A stretch of DNA of 64,000 nucleotides from contig JAREIK010012400.1 in assembly GCA_029783825.1 (NCBI GenBank), forward strand, positions 1 through 64,000, given 5' to 3'. This DNA comes from Sapria himalayana. Lineage: Eukaryota; Streptophyta; Magnoliopsida; Malpighiales; Rafflesiaceae. Made by a program: the position numbers and the translations under genes. Numbering within the stretch: position 1 is the stretch's first letter; each line of letters begins with the position of its first letter. Positions 25,091-36,299 of this stretch are shown in pieces. The notes below the pieces were generated by a model, which was given only the letters and a program-made list of their open reading frames with translations, did no database searches and had not been told where the DNA came from.

Positions 25091-25765
25091 TTTTTGGTGG
25101 TAATGTGACATCATGTTCATTACATGATGTATGAGAAGAGAATGACCTAAGAAAGAGTCAAATATCACCTTGGAATGTGACATCATGTTCGTTAGTAATG
25201 ATAATTTTGCTCATCTATTGAGTTATAGTGTGATTAGCCAATTGATTCAAGTGTTTCATTTCAAGCCATGTCTCATATTGACTTCTTTATTCTATATACT
25301 TATGATGATCATGACAACGTAAATATGAGCAATAATGAGACTTCAAAGATCATGGGGGTATAAGCGATATGTTTATTAGTTGTAGATTAGACATCAACTC
25401 ACACTAAGAGATATCTATTACATATCAAATATTCAAATGAACATTATGTTAGTAAGCATATTAGATGACATGACATATATTAGCCATTTAACTAACGGCC
25501 AAAAAAAATTATTCAATGGCTCATTAATCATTAATAGGTGATAAAATGGATGTTATACTTCATGTTACTTGAACTAGAGTGTTTGAAGATCATATAAATA
25601 TTATTTGTAGTCATGTTGGATGACATGGGATACATGAGTCATTTCACTAATGACTAGAACAAATTAATCAATGGCTCAAGTGAAAATACTTAGTGGATGC
25701 TTTACTTTATGATATTTATTAATAGTAACTCTAGAAATATATGGACATCTATCTTGAAGATCAAA
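25090..25765. other. Degenerate AT-rich DNA with short internal repeats
   Basis: AATGTGACATCATGTTC occurs near 25101 and 25176. A 70-bp block with GATGACATG and CAATGGCTCA occurs near 25465-25530 and 25610-25690. No coding remnant was recognised. This may be part of the interrupted copia element. Confidence 0.4.
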
Positions 25766-26529
25766 TGACAGGACCCGACCCGGATATCCTTCCCAGATTT
25801 CCCGGATGGTCCTGCCTGATGAAATGAACACATGTAATACCACAATATCTCAATTATATAGAAAATTCACAACCACCCAATACCATTACCAACCCAAATT
25901 AATATAGGTCATAACTACATGCATACATAATAAGGACTCATATGAGTTCACTACCAATACTATAGCATTCTAAGAGTGTTTGCGAAATTTAGAGATATAA
26001 TGAAAATAACAAGTCCAATAAACAAGACCGATAAATGAAGTAGAGTACTGTAATTGTAGTAGACAGAGCGGTGTAGAATCTAGCACAAGGTAGGCCCTAC
26101 GATCTGCATGGACCTAGGGAACATATTTAAAATAATAAACATAAGAATATAAATCTCAATGAGTGGCATAGTTATAAGGAAAATACTGTTTATTTTAAAA
26201 TATTTCTTCTCTCAAGACCTCACGTCCACTCTTTTGTAAAGTTCACCGTTTAAAATATATCACAAAACCTGAATTTACCCAGCCCAAACAAACAAATTTC
26301 ATGCTCAAAATCTAACCGACATGACTACTAAGAAACAACACTGTAGTATAAAATGTTCACAATACACATATAAATTGTCCACAACACAAAAATCAAGCAT
26401 AAAGCATATATAACTATCGTGTCGCAAAAAAACAACCATGACAATACCATAATCATAAGTATTACAAGATTATACTTTATTTAGAAATCAACCATGTACT
26501 ATACCACATGCCCATCATAAACCATCGGT

Positions 26530-27075
26530 AAGCCCGACCTCACAACACCGTGGCAACTAATAAATCTGTGGTTACACCCGGCCATCACGTGGTAACTAAC
26601 AAACCTCCAAGTAGATCCGGCCATCACGTGGCAACTAATAAACCTCCAGGTATACCCGACCATCACGTGGCAACTATCAAACCTCCGGGCAAGCCCAGCC
26701 ATCACGTGGGACTTAATAAACATTCGGGTAAACATGGTCATCACGTGATACCTAATAAACCTCCGAGTAAACCTGGTCATCACCTAGCACCTAATAAACC
26801 TCCGGGTGAACCTATCCAAGCCCGACCTCAACACCGTGGCAATTAATAAATCTGTGGTTATACTAAGCCATCACGTGGCAACTAACAAACCTCCAGGTAG
26901 ACCCAGCCATCACGTGACAACTATCAAACCTCCAGGCAAGCTTGGCCATCATGTGACACATAATAAACCCCCGGGTAAACCTGGCCATCACATGGTACCT
27001 AATAAACCTCCGGCTCCAAGTAAACCTGATCATCACGTGGCATCTAATAAACTTCCGGATGAACTAATCCATCAC
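26530..27075. repeat. 39-bp tandem array inside the LTR
   Basis: CATCACGTGG starts at 26583, 26622, 26661, 26700 and 26739, exactly 39 bp apart. Further, more diverged units continue to about 27075. A larger period is also present: AAGCCCGACCTCA occurs at 26530 and again at 26818, about 288 bp apart. Because 39 is divisible by three, two long open frames (26550-26846 and 26806-27096) run through it with a 13-residue repeat like HHVATNKPPGKPG. I regard them as a by-product of the array, not a protein gene. Confidence 0.93.
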
Positions 27076-28232
27076 GTCTCTACTAATCACATATAATCTT
27101 TCCCCTACTCACATGTGCTTTTCCAGCATTACCGTATCATAATCATTTCCCAAATCTCAAAGAAATCTAATTTTCAAAATAAAAATTTTTCAATGTGAAT
27201 TAAAACCTCAAACCACTTACCCCAAATATCCAAATACCACAGACTCATCCATGAACACAATAAAAATTTCAAACAGTTAAAATGATAACAAAATTCACAT
27301 GAAATAATAACTTGTTTTATTTGAAACTGAAAACCATGTTTGAATGCAACCAACCATCTGATCAAAACAGTATATATGTAAAATATTAATTCATAATGGA
27401 TATATTGATATAATATCCCAAGTCATTTAAAAAAATATATAAACCACTCACAGAATGCAGATGATCATTCCTACTCCCATGCAGGATCGTCTCCCGGCTC
27501 GGAGTGAGCGCCTATAATACCAATAAAATACCACTTAGGTTCTAATAATTAAACTAATGACATCGAGATGCCCCGAAGGCCTTAGAAAAATTTTTGGAAC
27601 TACAAAACTCAATAAATTGGGCCCTGACAGGCCCAATTTATATAGTGTGCATTATAGACCTGATACCCAAAATTGGGGCTTTTCGCCTAGTAGCTCGTTT
27701 TTCGAAAATGAACCATCCAATAATTCCTAAAAATATCTAATTTCTTTAATTCAATCTAATTTTTCCTAATTTGACCAACTGATATCCAATTTCAGCTCGA
27801 ACTTCTCAATAATTGCCCGTAACAACCTAAAAATAGAAACCTAACCAAATGATGTTTAAAATTTACAAATCACATATCAATGGAAAGTTTAAGAGATTAG
27901 TACCATTACTTTGGTCAAACAATCACCAGAATGTCTGGAAAATCACAAAAAATCTGATAGAGAAATGGTGCAGCCGCCGACAGGTTCGCCGACCAGATTA
28001 CGGCACGTCCACCGGCGTTTGGCCATGAAACATGACTGCCAACATTGTCCAGATGTCGCACACCTAGTGGTATGGCGCCTATTGCCGGTGAGTCCTCGTC
28101 TAGACTAATTTATCACGCTGTGCAGATGGCCAAACAATTCACTCGGGTTCCCAGTTATGAGAGCTTATTGTTTAGGGTTTTTGGAGCTCAAAAGGTATTT
28201 TGGGGCTAGGGTTTCATTTGGCATCCCAAAGA

Positions 28233-28245
28233 TATTTTTATATAG
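28233..28245 (-). promoter_or_regulatory. TATA box of the Tekay-like LTR
   Basis: Minus strand CTATATAAAAATA, preceded by GGCC and followed about 30-60 bases downstream by an AAACCCTAGCC leader typical of plant transcription starts. It fits the U3/R boundary of the minus-strand LTR. Confidence 0.6.
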
Positions 28246-28639
28246 GGCCAAGGGTCATTTTCGGATAAAAAATTTCAGACATACCTAAACACTACTAGAG
28301 TTCTGCTATTTGAACTTCTCGGGGCCATAACTTTTTATCTGTAAGTTAGATTTTGACATTCTGTCAGTCTATAAACTCGTATCGATGAGACCTACGAAAT
28401 GGTGTCTTGGTCAACCAAAAATTAATCACTCTTGAAAAAGTCAACTTTGACCCACATACTAAGTATTGCTCAACCCTGTTCAAACTTAGTCAAACTTGGT
28501 CAAACATGTTTAAAAAACTTATTTTGTTTGATACTAGTTATTACATAAAATCATTCATATATTTAAGGATTTGCACACCAAATTTGTTGAGAGATAAGTA
28601 AGGAGTTAATCTTCATATATTTTGACACATATCCTCACA

Positions 28640-30440
28640 TGGATTTTTTGGAATAAACTATGTATGTCAATATGCCACCCTAGATGGTAATGCTTCTTAT
28701 AGAATCTAATATGGGAAAGATATCTTATATGATCAGCTAAAATTATTTAGTTGTAAACTAAATACTTATAGACCTAAACTAGATGGCAGTGCTTCTTATA
28801 GAATCTATACTTCACAAAAGATGAAAGACCTAAACTAGATGACACTACATTTTTGTGCATCTTCCTTAGCTATTGATGTGAGAAGTTTGAGTCCATTATA
28901 TGGAACCCAATATACCAGAAGATTGTTTAGATCAAATATGTAACTTTTCTTATAGACCAATTAATTGATGACATTAATCTGAGTAAGGAGAAGAGTGAAC
29001 CGACAAAGTTTCCTATTTACATGGAACTAATGCCTCATACTTCCATAGATTAAACATATCAAGGTAGATTATACTATGTATGAAAAAAAAAATCTATTCA
29101 TATCAACTAGGCTTATAACATAGTACCCTTACATAGAAATGGAGGAAACCTAAAAAAAATATTTCTTTGGACCAAAACCGAATGATAATGACTTTCAATC
29201 ATGATAAGAAGCTTTATTAGTCCAGAAAATGTTAGCAGAAAGAAATGAGTTGACTTTGATTAGACATATTCTCATGTTGAGAATATGTCTTTTATTTGAG
29301 TTGTTCTAAGTATGGATGCTAGTTTTGATTTAAAAATTGATCAATTCAATATGAAGACATTGTTTCTTCATAGTAGCCTTCATGAAATACTTTAGATGAA
29401 TCAGTCTAAGATTCTAAGTATACGAAATAGAATGTTTATTAAGTAAACTCAAAAGAGTTTTTATTGGCTTAAGCAAGCCCCTAGTAATAGTATAAAAAAT
29501 TTAATTCATTATTGAGTCTCATGGCTTTCAGCACACTTTTTATGGCTATTGTGTATTTTTCATTTTTTGTTAGGCAAAGACAACATGTTTTTACATATTT
29601 TTACCAGACATTGACAACATGTTAATCGTTGACCACAGAAAGAGCATAGATTGAAAAGTTTTAGGAGGAGCTTGTAAACCTATTTTTATGTGATGCATAG
29701 TCTTAGTCCAGTATATTCAAGAGATGAGTGTCAATTAAGATATGCTTTTGCATACCTAGTTATTGATAAATTTTTCATGAAAGATGCTAAGTTAATTTCA
29801 ACTCCCTTAGCTACAAAATTTAAACTCAGAACCAAACATTATTTTTTAATACGAATAAGTAAATGAGAAACATGAGTCATATTTTTTATGCCTCATATGT
29901 TGGAAATTTCATGTCTTTTATGGCTTGTATTATCTACATTAATAGTATGGTATGTCACTTCCTCTTAGACCTAGGTAGATATCACTAGATAATAGTGAAA
30001 TTTATCCTAAGGTATCTTTGAGAAACATCTCAACTATAACTTTGTCTGGGTGGGAAAAAGACCGCTCTTATGTGACATATTGATTCTAATATAATCAATA
30101 ATGTAGACTCAGGTGTATCTTGGGTTATTTAATAAATATTTTGAGGGAGTAATATCCTAATAATTAAAGAAGCAAAAGTGTTTAGCACTCTCCAGTATTG
30201 AAGTTTAGTTCATTGTAACAATTGAAGTTTGCAATACAATTTTATTGATGAAAAAAATTTTATAGAATTAGATGTGTGATATTAAATATTTAACATATAT
30301 TATTATAAAATTTGAGATATTTTAGATAAAAAGTCAAGTATACTTAAAAAATACAAACAAATAAAAATATCACTAATATGCTTACAAAATTATTGATTGT
30401 AGTAAAGTCTAATTTATTTAAAATATGTGCATATATGTGT
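28640..30440 (+). pseudogene. Ty1/copia pol relic (integrase end, RT, RNase H)
   Basis: About 28850-28950 reads CIFLSY then WNPIYQKIV, the copia integrase C-terminal block. From 29249 one frame reads VDFD, then SHVENMSFI, then VVLSMDASFDLKIDQFNMKT and LFLHSSLHEIL, a very good match to the copia RT block V-D-F-x-E-(T/I)-F-S-P-V through M-D-V-K-T-A-F-L-H-G. Further on is WLKQAPS, the L-K-Q-A-P-R motif. A block at about 30385 reads NMLTKLLIVVKSN, matching D-M-L-T-K-x-L at the RNase H end. Stops and frameshifts occur throughout. It belongs with the LTR at 23094 and gag at 24060, with a large deletion plus inserted elements between. Confidence 0.8.
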
Positions 30441-30644
30441 CTATGCACCTAATACATATGGATACATTTAGTGGATGTACTTGAGTTGCATAGATTGAAT
30501 TTTTTTACTTTATTGGTGTGATTTGCTTATTTTTTTAAATAATTCTAAACCTACAAGATTTATTTCATTCAATCATAGTTGAATTGGGATAATTTTTGGT
30601 TTTTTTTTTATTTTTTTGTAATTAAGGTGCATCGATGGACACAA

Positions 30645-31250
30645 CTGTGGGATAATTTCCCACTATATATTTCAAACAAAAAAAAATGAAAATGAGATTT
30701 TCCCATTATTGTGTGCACACATGCCCCAGCCCCCTCCCAACAAAAACAAAACACAAAAAAAAAGAGAAATAGGCTAAGATGCATTTTTGTGTGTGGGGGG
30801 GAATTATGTTTTGGGGTACTTTCCCAAAAATATTTAAAGATTTGAAACTAATATTTTAATATTTGAAAAAAATATCATCAAATTCATAATTAATTTAAAT
30901 TTGGGACACTCTATTACGTTTATCCTAAATTACCCTTGCCCTCTCCCATTGACCATCTCCCATCTGCCTTCTCCCATCGGCCCTCGCCCTCGCCCTCTCC
31001 CATCAGCTAATATAGCGTGCCATGCCAAGCCAGGTACACTTGAAATGGGCTGGGCTTCGGGCTGGGCCCAGGTTGCCCATCCCATTTGACACATGTAGTA
31101 TTAACAATAAATTGTTACTTTTATTCTTATATACTATTCAATTTAAAAAATTAAATAAATAATTATGAAGTTTAAAGTTGAAATTTCATTGGAAGTAATT
31201 TTTTATTTATGAAATAAAAATCAAGACAATTTTAAGGAAAGATAATTTCT
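30645..31250 (+). mobile_element. Copia LTR
   Basis: Starts TGTGGGATAATTTCCCAC. Shares AATGAGATTTTCCCATT, GTGCACACATG and AAAGTTGAAATTTCAT with the LTR at 23094-24010. It lies after one copia RNase H relic and directly before the gag of another, so it could be the 3' LTR of the first and the 5' LTR of the second. An old hAT fragment lies inside it. Confidence 0.5.
31011..31098 (+). mobile_element. Right-end fragment of old hAT miniature element
   Basis: A GC-richer patch with GCGTGCCATGCCAAGCC, GGGCTGGGCTTCGGGCTGG and the end CCATTTGACACATGTAG. This resembles the CCGTTTGACACCTCTA right terminal repeat of the family, with CpG decay. No left end was found. Confidence 0.5.
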
Positions 31251-31261
31251 TAGATGTAAAT

Positions 31262-31730
31262 AAAAAAATGGACCGTCAAGATTACTGACAATAAGTGGAA
31301 TGAGTTGAATGGTAACACAGTTGTCAGTTTTTATTTAGCACTAGTTGATGAAAAATTATTTAATGTAGTAGAAAATAATACTGCAAAAAAATGTGTGATA
31401 CTCACATAAGACGATAAAAGTTACTTCATAATAAAATTTTTAAAAAGGAGACTCTACACTCTTCGAATGATATAATTCACAATGATAATAGATCATATCA
31501 ATACTGTAAATATTTTATTTTCTTAATTTACTATGTTGGGTCATAAAATATATGTAAAATGTGGTGAGATTCCACTTCAAAGTCTACATGATTCATATGA
31601 TCAACTAATCATCAGCCTGATAACTAGTGTTCTTTTATACTATCTAGTTTTCAATGATATTATAATTACTATTTTAGAAGAAAAAACCAAATACAAAAAC
31701 AAAGATGATAGATATTTAAGTTCATAGCAT
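31262..31730 (+). pseudogene. Ty1/copia gag relic (second element)
   Basis: Reads WNELNGNTVVSFYLALVDE, then NNTAKKCVIL, LKRRLYTLRM, INTVNILFS, then from 31533 LGHKIYVKCGEIPLQSLHDS and YDQLIISLITSVLLYYL. This follows the copia Gag_2 order W-x-x-x-x-x-x-A-x-x-x-I-x-L-x-L, T-A-K-E-x-W, K-x-x-L-Y-x-L-x-M, L-x-x-S-L-P-x-S-Y-D. It has a few stops and one frameshift. The open frame 31533-31727 is its C-terminal part. Confidence 0.82.
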
Positions 31731-33639
31731 GCAAAGGTTTTGACGATAATATGAGGAAGATAATAGAACATGTTTGTTATAAGAAAAAGATCTATTATGA
31801 ATTAGAATCATAATAGATCAAAATCAAAAAAAAAAAGAATAAATTAAATCCTATAAATATGGTAAGAAATGATACTTGAAAAGTCATTATTAGTATAAGA
31901 AAAAAAATAAGGATCATGAGTTATTAAATACTCAATGAAATATAGCAAGTATTAATGATGATGACTACATTCTATATATCAAAGCAAAAAGAACAACTAA
32001 AAGTAGAAGGCAATTTCTCATGTCTGGTTATAAGACTTGGGAGCATCATTACACATAACATCTAAAAAAGAATGATTTCACAAATATGAACCAATCTTAG
32101 GAAATCCTTTACACATGAGTTATCATTATGCTTTGAAGATTGTTGATATTGATATTATCAAAATAAATATATTCAAATATATGGTTCATACTATTTAGGA
32201 GGTATGATATGTGAATGACTTGAAATAAAACCTATTGTGTTTAGGAAAAATAAATAGTCTTGGATATGAGATTCATATGGAAAATGAGATGATAAAAATT
32301 ATGAGAGGCACACTAGTAGTTATAAAGGTATAAAAAATCATGAAAAATTTATTCATACTTAAAAGGAATATAATATAATAAGTTGATACATGTATTACAT
32401 TAATTAGCAAAAGAGAATAGTCAATAATGATATTGGTAGGATCACACACACACACACACACACTAAAAGTTATTTTATTATTATGAATGTATATTTTATT
32501 TTCAAATACAATTATAATACATCATTTTAATAAATATCTACATGATCTATGTTTGCATTTAAATATTATGTATGTCTGTCTATTATTCTATATTGTAGAT
32601 GATTTGGTATGTAGAGTTCAACTTCATCATAAAAGATGAAATCATCAGTTGATGTAGAATATAAGCTATTTGTTCATAGTCAAAGTAGAGTTTGATACAC
32701 CATTGATAAGATTATAGCACAAGATTTTAGTAGGTTTATTTTGATTATAGGGAATGGTTAAGTTTCAACTTACTGTGCTAGTATACTTATATGTATTGAA
32801 ATGGATCAACTTGGGGTAATTATTATATACTAACATATAAAATGATTAATACTTTATGGTTATTATAAATACTAATACTCTCAATCTTGAAATAATTAAT
32901 AGATACATTTATTTATTGTTGATTATTTTGATTCATAAAGAGTGAGATCTATATATATCAATAACCTTGGTTGATAATATATCTTAAGGATACTTATAGG
33001 TTTTGATTAAGTCAAAGCCTATATGTGAATTTTATTCGCCATATCAAATAAGTTATGTATAAGGTCTCAAGGTAATTAATAGATGTTGATTACATTAAAT
33101 TATTAGTAATTTAATTTAATCAATGAGTATCTATAATATTAATATAGAAAGATTTATAAGTATTTAATAACATAGATGACACGTGTATCATGATTGGAGA
33201 CCACTTTATCATTTAATTATATATGTCACTTGGTGACTCGAGACATGACCATCAAAATGGGTGGAGATGATGGCCCACTCTCTCTTCTCTGGTTTGGGCA
33301 TGAAAAAAAATATGGTATAGGATTTTAAAGGGTTGAGAAATCGGAGGTAAATCATTATAGATAGATCTCATGGTATGGATTCAAACTACATCCTCAAAGA
33401 ATCTTAAGGACTATGTTTTAATTATGGTAAATCTATATGCACTATCACCATTGTGATTAAATGCAAAGAGAGACAACAAATATGAAATTTGAACATAGTC
33501 CACATGTCATAACAAAGTTAAAAGATTCTTTCTAATATAAAACTATTTCCAGGGCTTAAATCAGTAGATCTATCTTTTTAAAAGCATTATGTTATAAGTA
33601 AGCAGCATAGATTAATATTCAATATATTATTTGCTGAAA
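31731..33639 (+). pseudogene. Copia zinc-knuckle, protease and linker region
   Basis: At about 31770 a TCLL/CYKKK patch may be the remains of the gag zinc knuckle. At 32040-32110 the frame GASLHITSKKE, a stop, then FHKYEP matches the copia protease block D-S-G-A-S-x-H-M-T-x-x-R-x-W-F-x-x-Y-E. The catalytic D-S before G-A-S is altered. A (CA)n run lies at 32442-32461. The rest, to 33640, is too decayed to read and should hold the start of integrase. Confidence 0.6.
32442..32461. repeat. (CA)n microsatellite
   Basis: About ten uninterrupted CA units in the decayed copia element. Confidence 0.95.
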
Positions 33640-34045
33640 GTATATTTTAGAGTTGATTCATTCTGATGTATGAGAATCATCAAAAATATCTCAAAGAAGA
33701 GTAAAATACCGTGTCTTCATTAATAATTACTCCAAAAGTTATTGTGTGTATCCAATCAAAAAAAAATCAGATTTATTTCTAATTTTTAAAGATTATAAAG
33801 TATGGGTAGAACTTGAATTTAGAAAAAAAAAAGATAAAATTCTAAAGGATAAATAATAGAAGATATTATACAAATGATGAGTTTCTTGCCCTTTGTAAGC
33901 AATAAAGTATTAAACAATAGTTCACATTCACATATATACAATAATAAAATGGAGTGATCGAATGGATAAATAGTACTCTTATAGAACATAAAAGAGATAT
34001 ATTGAGGACAACAAGTTTTTCCAATTCATTTTGAGTAGAAACAAT
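33640..34045 (+). pseudogene. Ty1/copia integrase core relic
   Basis: Reads LIHSDV (first catalytic Asp in H-S-D), then FINNYSKSYCVYPIKKKSDL and FLIFKDYKVWVELEF, matching F-I-D-D-Y-S-R-x-x-W-V-Y-x-I-K-x-K-S-E-x-x-x-x-F-K. Later frames give DEFLAFCK and NGVIEWINSTLIEHKRDI, which match E-F-x-x-F-C-x-x-x-G-I and N-G-V-A-E-R-x-N-R-T-L-x-E-x-x-R, the block with the last catalytic Glu. The fold is recognisable, but stops and frameshifts kill it. Confidence 0.85.
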
Positions 34046-35600
34046 TAATACTATTTTTTTTTTGTAAATTAGTCACTATCAACTATAATTAATTTAAAGA
34101 TGTTAATGAAGAAGTAGATTGGTAAGCTACCAGATTATTCTACTTTATATTTCTTTAGATATCCTGCATATGTGATATAAAATACCTAAGAAAAAACAAA
34201 GTTGAATTTGAAATTTAAAAAATATATATTTTAGGGTATAATGGAGTAAAGGGTTATTATCTATGAGATCCCACAACACACAAGTTTATTATTGACATGG
34301 ATATAATATTTGTAGAAAAGTAACTAAAAAGAATGAATGAAATTGATAACACACCAAAGAAATTTTAGAAATTATAACTATACAAATAAAAAATAAGTTG
34401 ACACAAAGAAGATCTTGTATCTATGGAGGAAACACCAAAGAATGAGGTACATGAACAAATCAAGCCGGAGACTCTAGAAATTAATCAGCCAATTCATGAT
34501 AAAAGGCCACCAAATTTGATGCTCACAGTATATTATGGTGAGTGATATTGTATATTATCTTTTAATAAGAGATAAAAGATAATTAATATTTCATGAAACA
34601 ACAATTATCTCAAATGCATTTTTATGAATAATAGTAATATAAGAAGAAATTAAAACAAATAAATGAATATGGTTAAAAAGAAGAAAATGACTTCAATGAG
34701 ATTTTTTTCCTAATAATTCATCTTAAAACAATCAGATTAGTGATGACTTTATATGCTATATTATATTTGATTTACATTTAAAGTTGTTGGATATCTAAAT
34801 TATATCTTTTCATGGAAACCTTAAAGAAGAAATATATATGCTCCGACCAAAAGATTTTGCTAAAATAGGTAAGGAGAACTTGATTTGTATATTAAAAATA
34901 TCTCTTTTTGGTCTCAAATAGGCGTTGATATATTGGTATACAATATTTGATCTATTCATTATTAGCCATTGGTATAATAGACTAAATTGGAACATTATAT
35001 ATATTACAAGAGGTTTGAAGTTAAAATGACTTTATCATTATATTATTATAAGTGAATGCTATGTTAGTAATACATCTCAACAAATATCAAATCCAAGAAT
35101 TGAAGGCATAGTTAGCTATGAAGTTTGATTTGAAAGACTTGGAAGTAGTAAATAAGATACCGAGGATACATATTTACCAAGACAAAAATAACAGAAAGAT
35201 TTGACTCTCTCAAAAGAACTATTTTAACACGATCTTGTGATACTTTAATATGTAAAATAATAAGCTAATTTCTACCTTATTTTTTATTAATTTTAAGTTA
35301 TCATCAAGTATGTATCCTAGTACTAAAGAAGATAAAAAAAGAGATATGTCAAATAACATATGCATTAGTAATGAGAAGTTTGATATTCATAATAATTTGT
35401 ACAATATCAACAATACGCAAATAGTGGAAGTAGTTAATCGATTTATAATAAATCCTATTAGAGAATATTGGAGTGTTGTGAAGAGAGTTATCATATATAT
35501 TAGAAGAATCTCAAATACTACATTATGTTATAGAAGTTCGGACCTTATTGTGAGAAATTATATCATTGCATAATATGATGAGGATATTAACAAAAAATAA
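34046..35600 (+). pseudogene. Ty1/copia reverse transcriptase relic
   Basis: At 34800-34990 one frame reads FHGNLKEEIYMLRPKDF, then KIGKENLICILKISLFGLK, then a stop and ALIYWYTIFDLF. This is the conserved F-L-H-G-x-L-x-E-E-I-Y-M block through Y-G-L-K-Q-A-P-R-x-W-Y. At 35110-35170 is FDLKDLEVVNKIPRIHIYQD, matching F-x-M-K-D-L-G-x-x-x-x-I-L-G. At 35310-35573 an 87-residue open frame reads VVNRFIINPIREYWSVVKRV and IIYIRRISNTTLCYRSS, the block V-S-R-F-x-x-N-P-x-x-x-H-W-x-A-V-K-R-I-L-R-Y-L. It belongs with the gag, protease and integrase upstream. Confidence 0.88.
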
Positions 35601-35643
35601 GTCCATCACAAGTCTATGTTTTTACTCTTATTAGAAGAGCTAT

Positions 35644-35963
35644 AAATTGAGTTTCATAAGTATAGTCTATTGCATTTATTTCTATGATAGAGATAGAATA
35701 TGATATAGTTAAATAAGCCAATAAAAAGATAATTTGGTTACAAGTACTATTGGAAGTATTTGAACACAGATAACATAAAATTATTTTATTTTGTAATAGT
35801 TCCACTAAGAACCTAACAGGCCAATCAATTATTTTATTTGTGTTCAAATGCTTCCAATGATTTTTGTAACCAAATTATCTCCCTATTGGTTTGTTTAACT
35901 ATATCATATTCTACCTCTATCATAGAAATAGGCACAATAGACTATAGTTTTGAAACTCAATTT
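35644..35963. repeat. Inverted duplication inside RNase H
   Basis: The left arm 35644-35773 and right arm about 35831-35963 are imperfect reverse complements. Matching landmarks are AAATTGAGTTTCA against TGAAACTCAATTT, ATGATAGAGATAGAATATGA against its complement, and ATAATTTGGTTACAA against TTGTAACCAAATTAT. The left arm is copia RNase H coding sequence, so the right arm is a copied, inverted piece of the element itself. Confidence 0.88.
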
Positions 35964-35989
35964 ATGGTTAAATAATTTTATTTTGTTTA

Positions 35990-36240
35990 ACTATATTACA
36001 AATACTACCATAGTAGTCCCACTGAGAACACAAATAAAATAAAATAAAATAATATTATTTTATTTTGTTCAAATAAAATAAAATAATTTAATTTGAACCC
36101 AAATAAAATTATTTAATTTTATTTATTAGCTAGAACACAAACAAGACATTCAATTAAAATTATTTTAATTGATATTATTTTATAAAATAAAATAAAATTA
36201 TTTTATATAAAAAATAGAAAAATAAAATATGAATATAAAA
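35990..36240. repeat. AT-rich AAATAAAATAAAAT simple repeat
   Basis: Runs of AAATAAAATAAAAT with palindromic TTATTTTATTTTG and GAACACAAA pieces, apparently expanded from the AACACAAATAAAAT end of the inverted duplication. Confidence 0.8.
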
Positions 36241-36299
36241 ATAATTCATAGTAATTAGAACCTAATAGATGTTATGACCAAATCTATTAACACTAAGAA

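Larger units (their letters stand above)
25766..28577 (-). mobile_element. Tekay-like Ty3/gypsy solo LTR
   Basis: Left edge: TGACAGGACCCGACCCGG. Read on the minus strand this gives an LTR ending in CGGGTCGGGTCCTGTCA, a form I associate with Tekay/Del chromovirus LTRs. The right part, on the minus strand, contains a clear TATA box, a transcribed leader with AAACCCTAGCCCC, and a C/G-rich segment. TCAAA before the left edge and CCAAA after 28577 may be a 5-bp target duplication with one change. No primer-binding site or internal coding sequence flanks it, so it is probably a solo LTR. It retains many CpGs, so it is younger than the surrounding copia. Confidence 0.6.

Noticed and set aside
26530..27075. 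Regular repeats resembling a CRISPR array
   Set aside because: The whole 39-bp unit repeats, with no unique spacers, in a plant retrotransposon LTR.
26550..27096. Two overlapping frames with a 13-residue repeat (HHVATNKPPGKPG), possible repeat protein
   Set aside because: The frame follows from a 39-bp tandem array inside an LTR. It has no start context or conserved ends and lies antisense to the LTR promoter.
34810..34995. Minus-strand frame of 61 residues
   Set aside because: It is the shadow of the copia reverse transcriptase block read clearly on the plus strand.
35310..35573. 87-residue plus-strand frame as a stand-alone gene
   Set aside because: It is the end of the copia RT domain in a broken polyprotein, not an independent gene.
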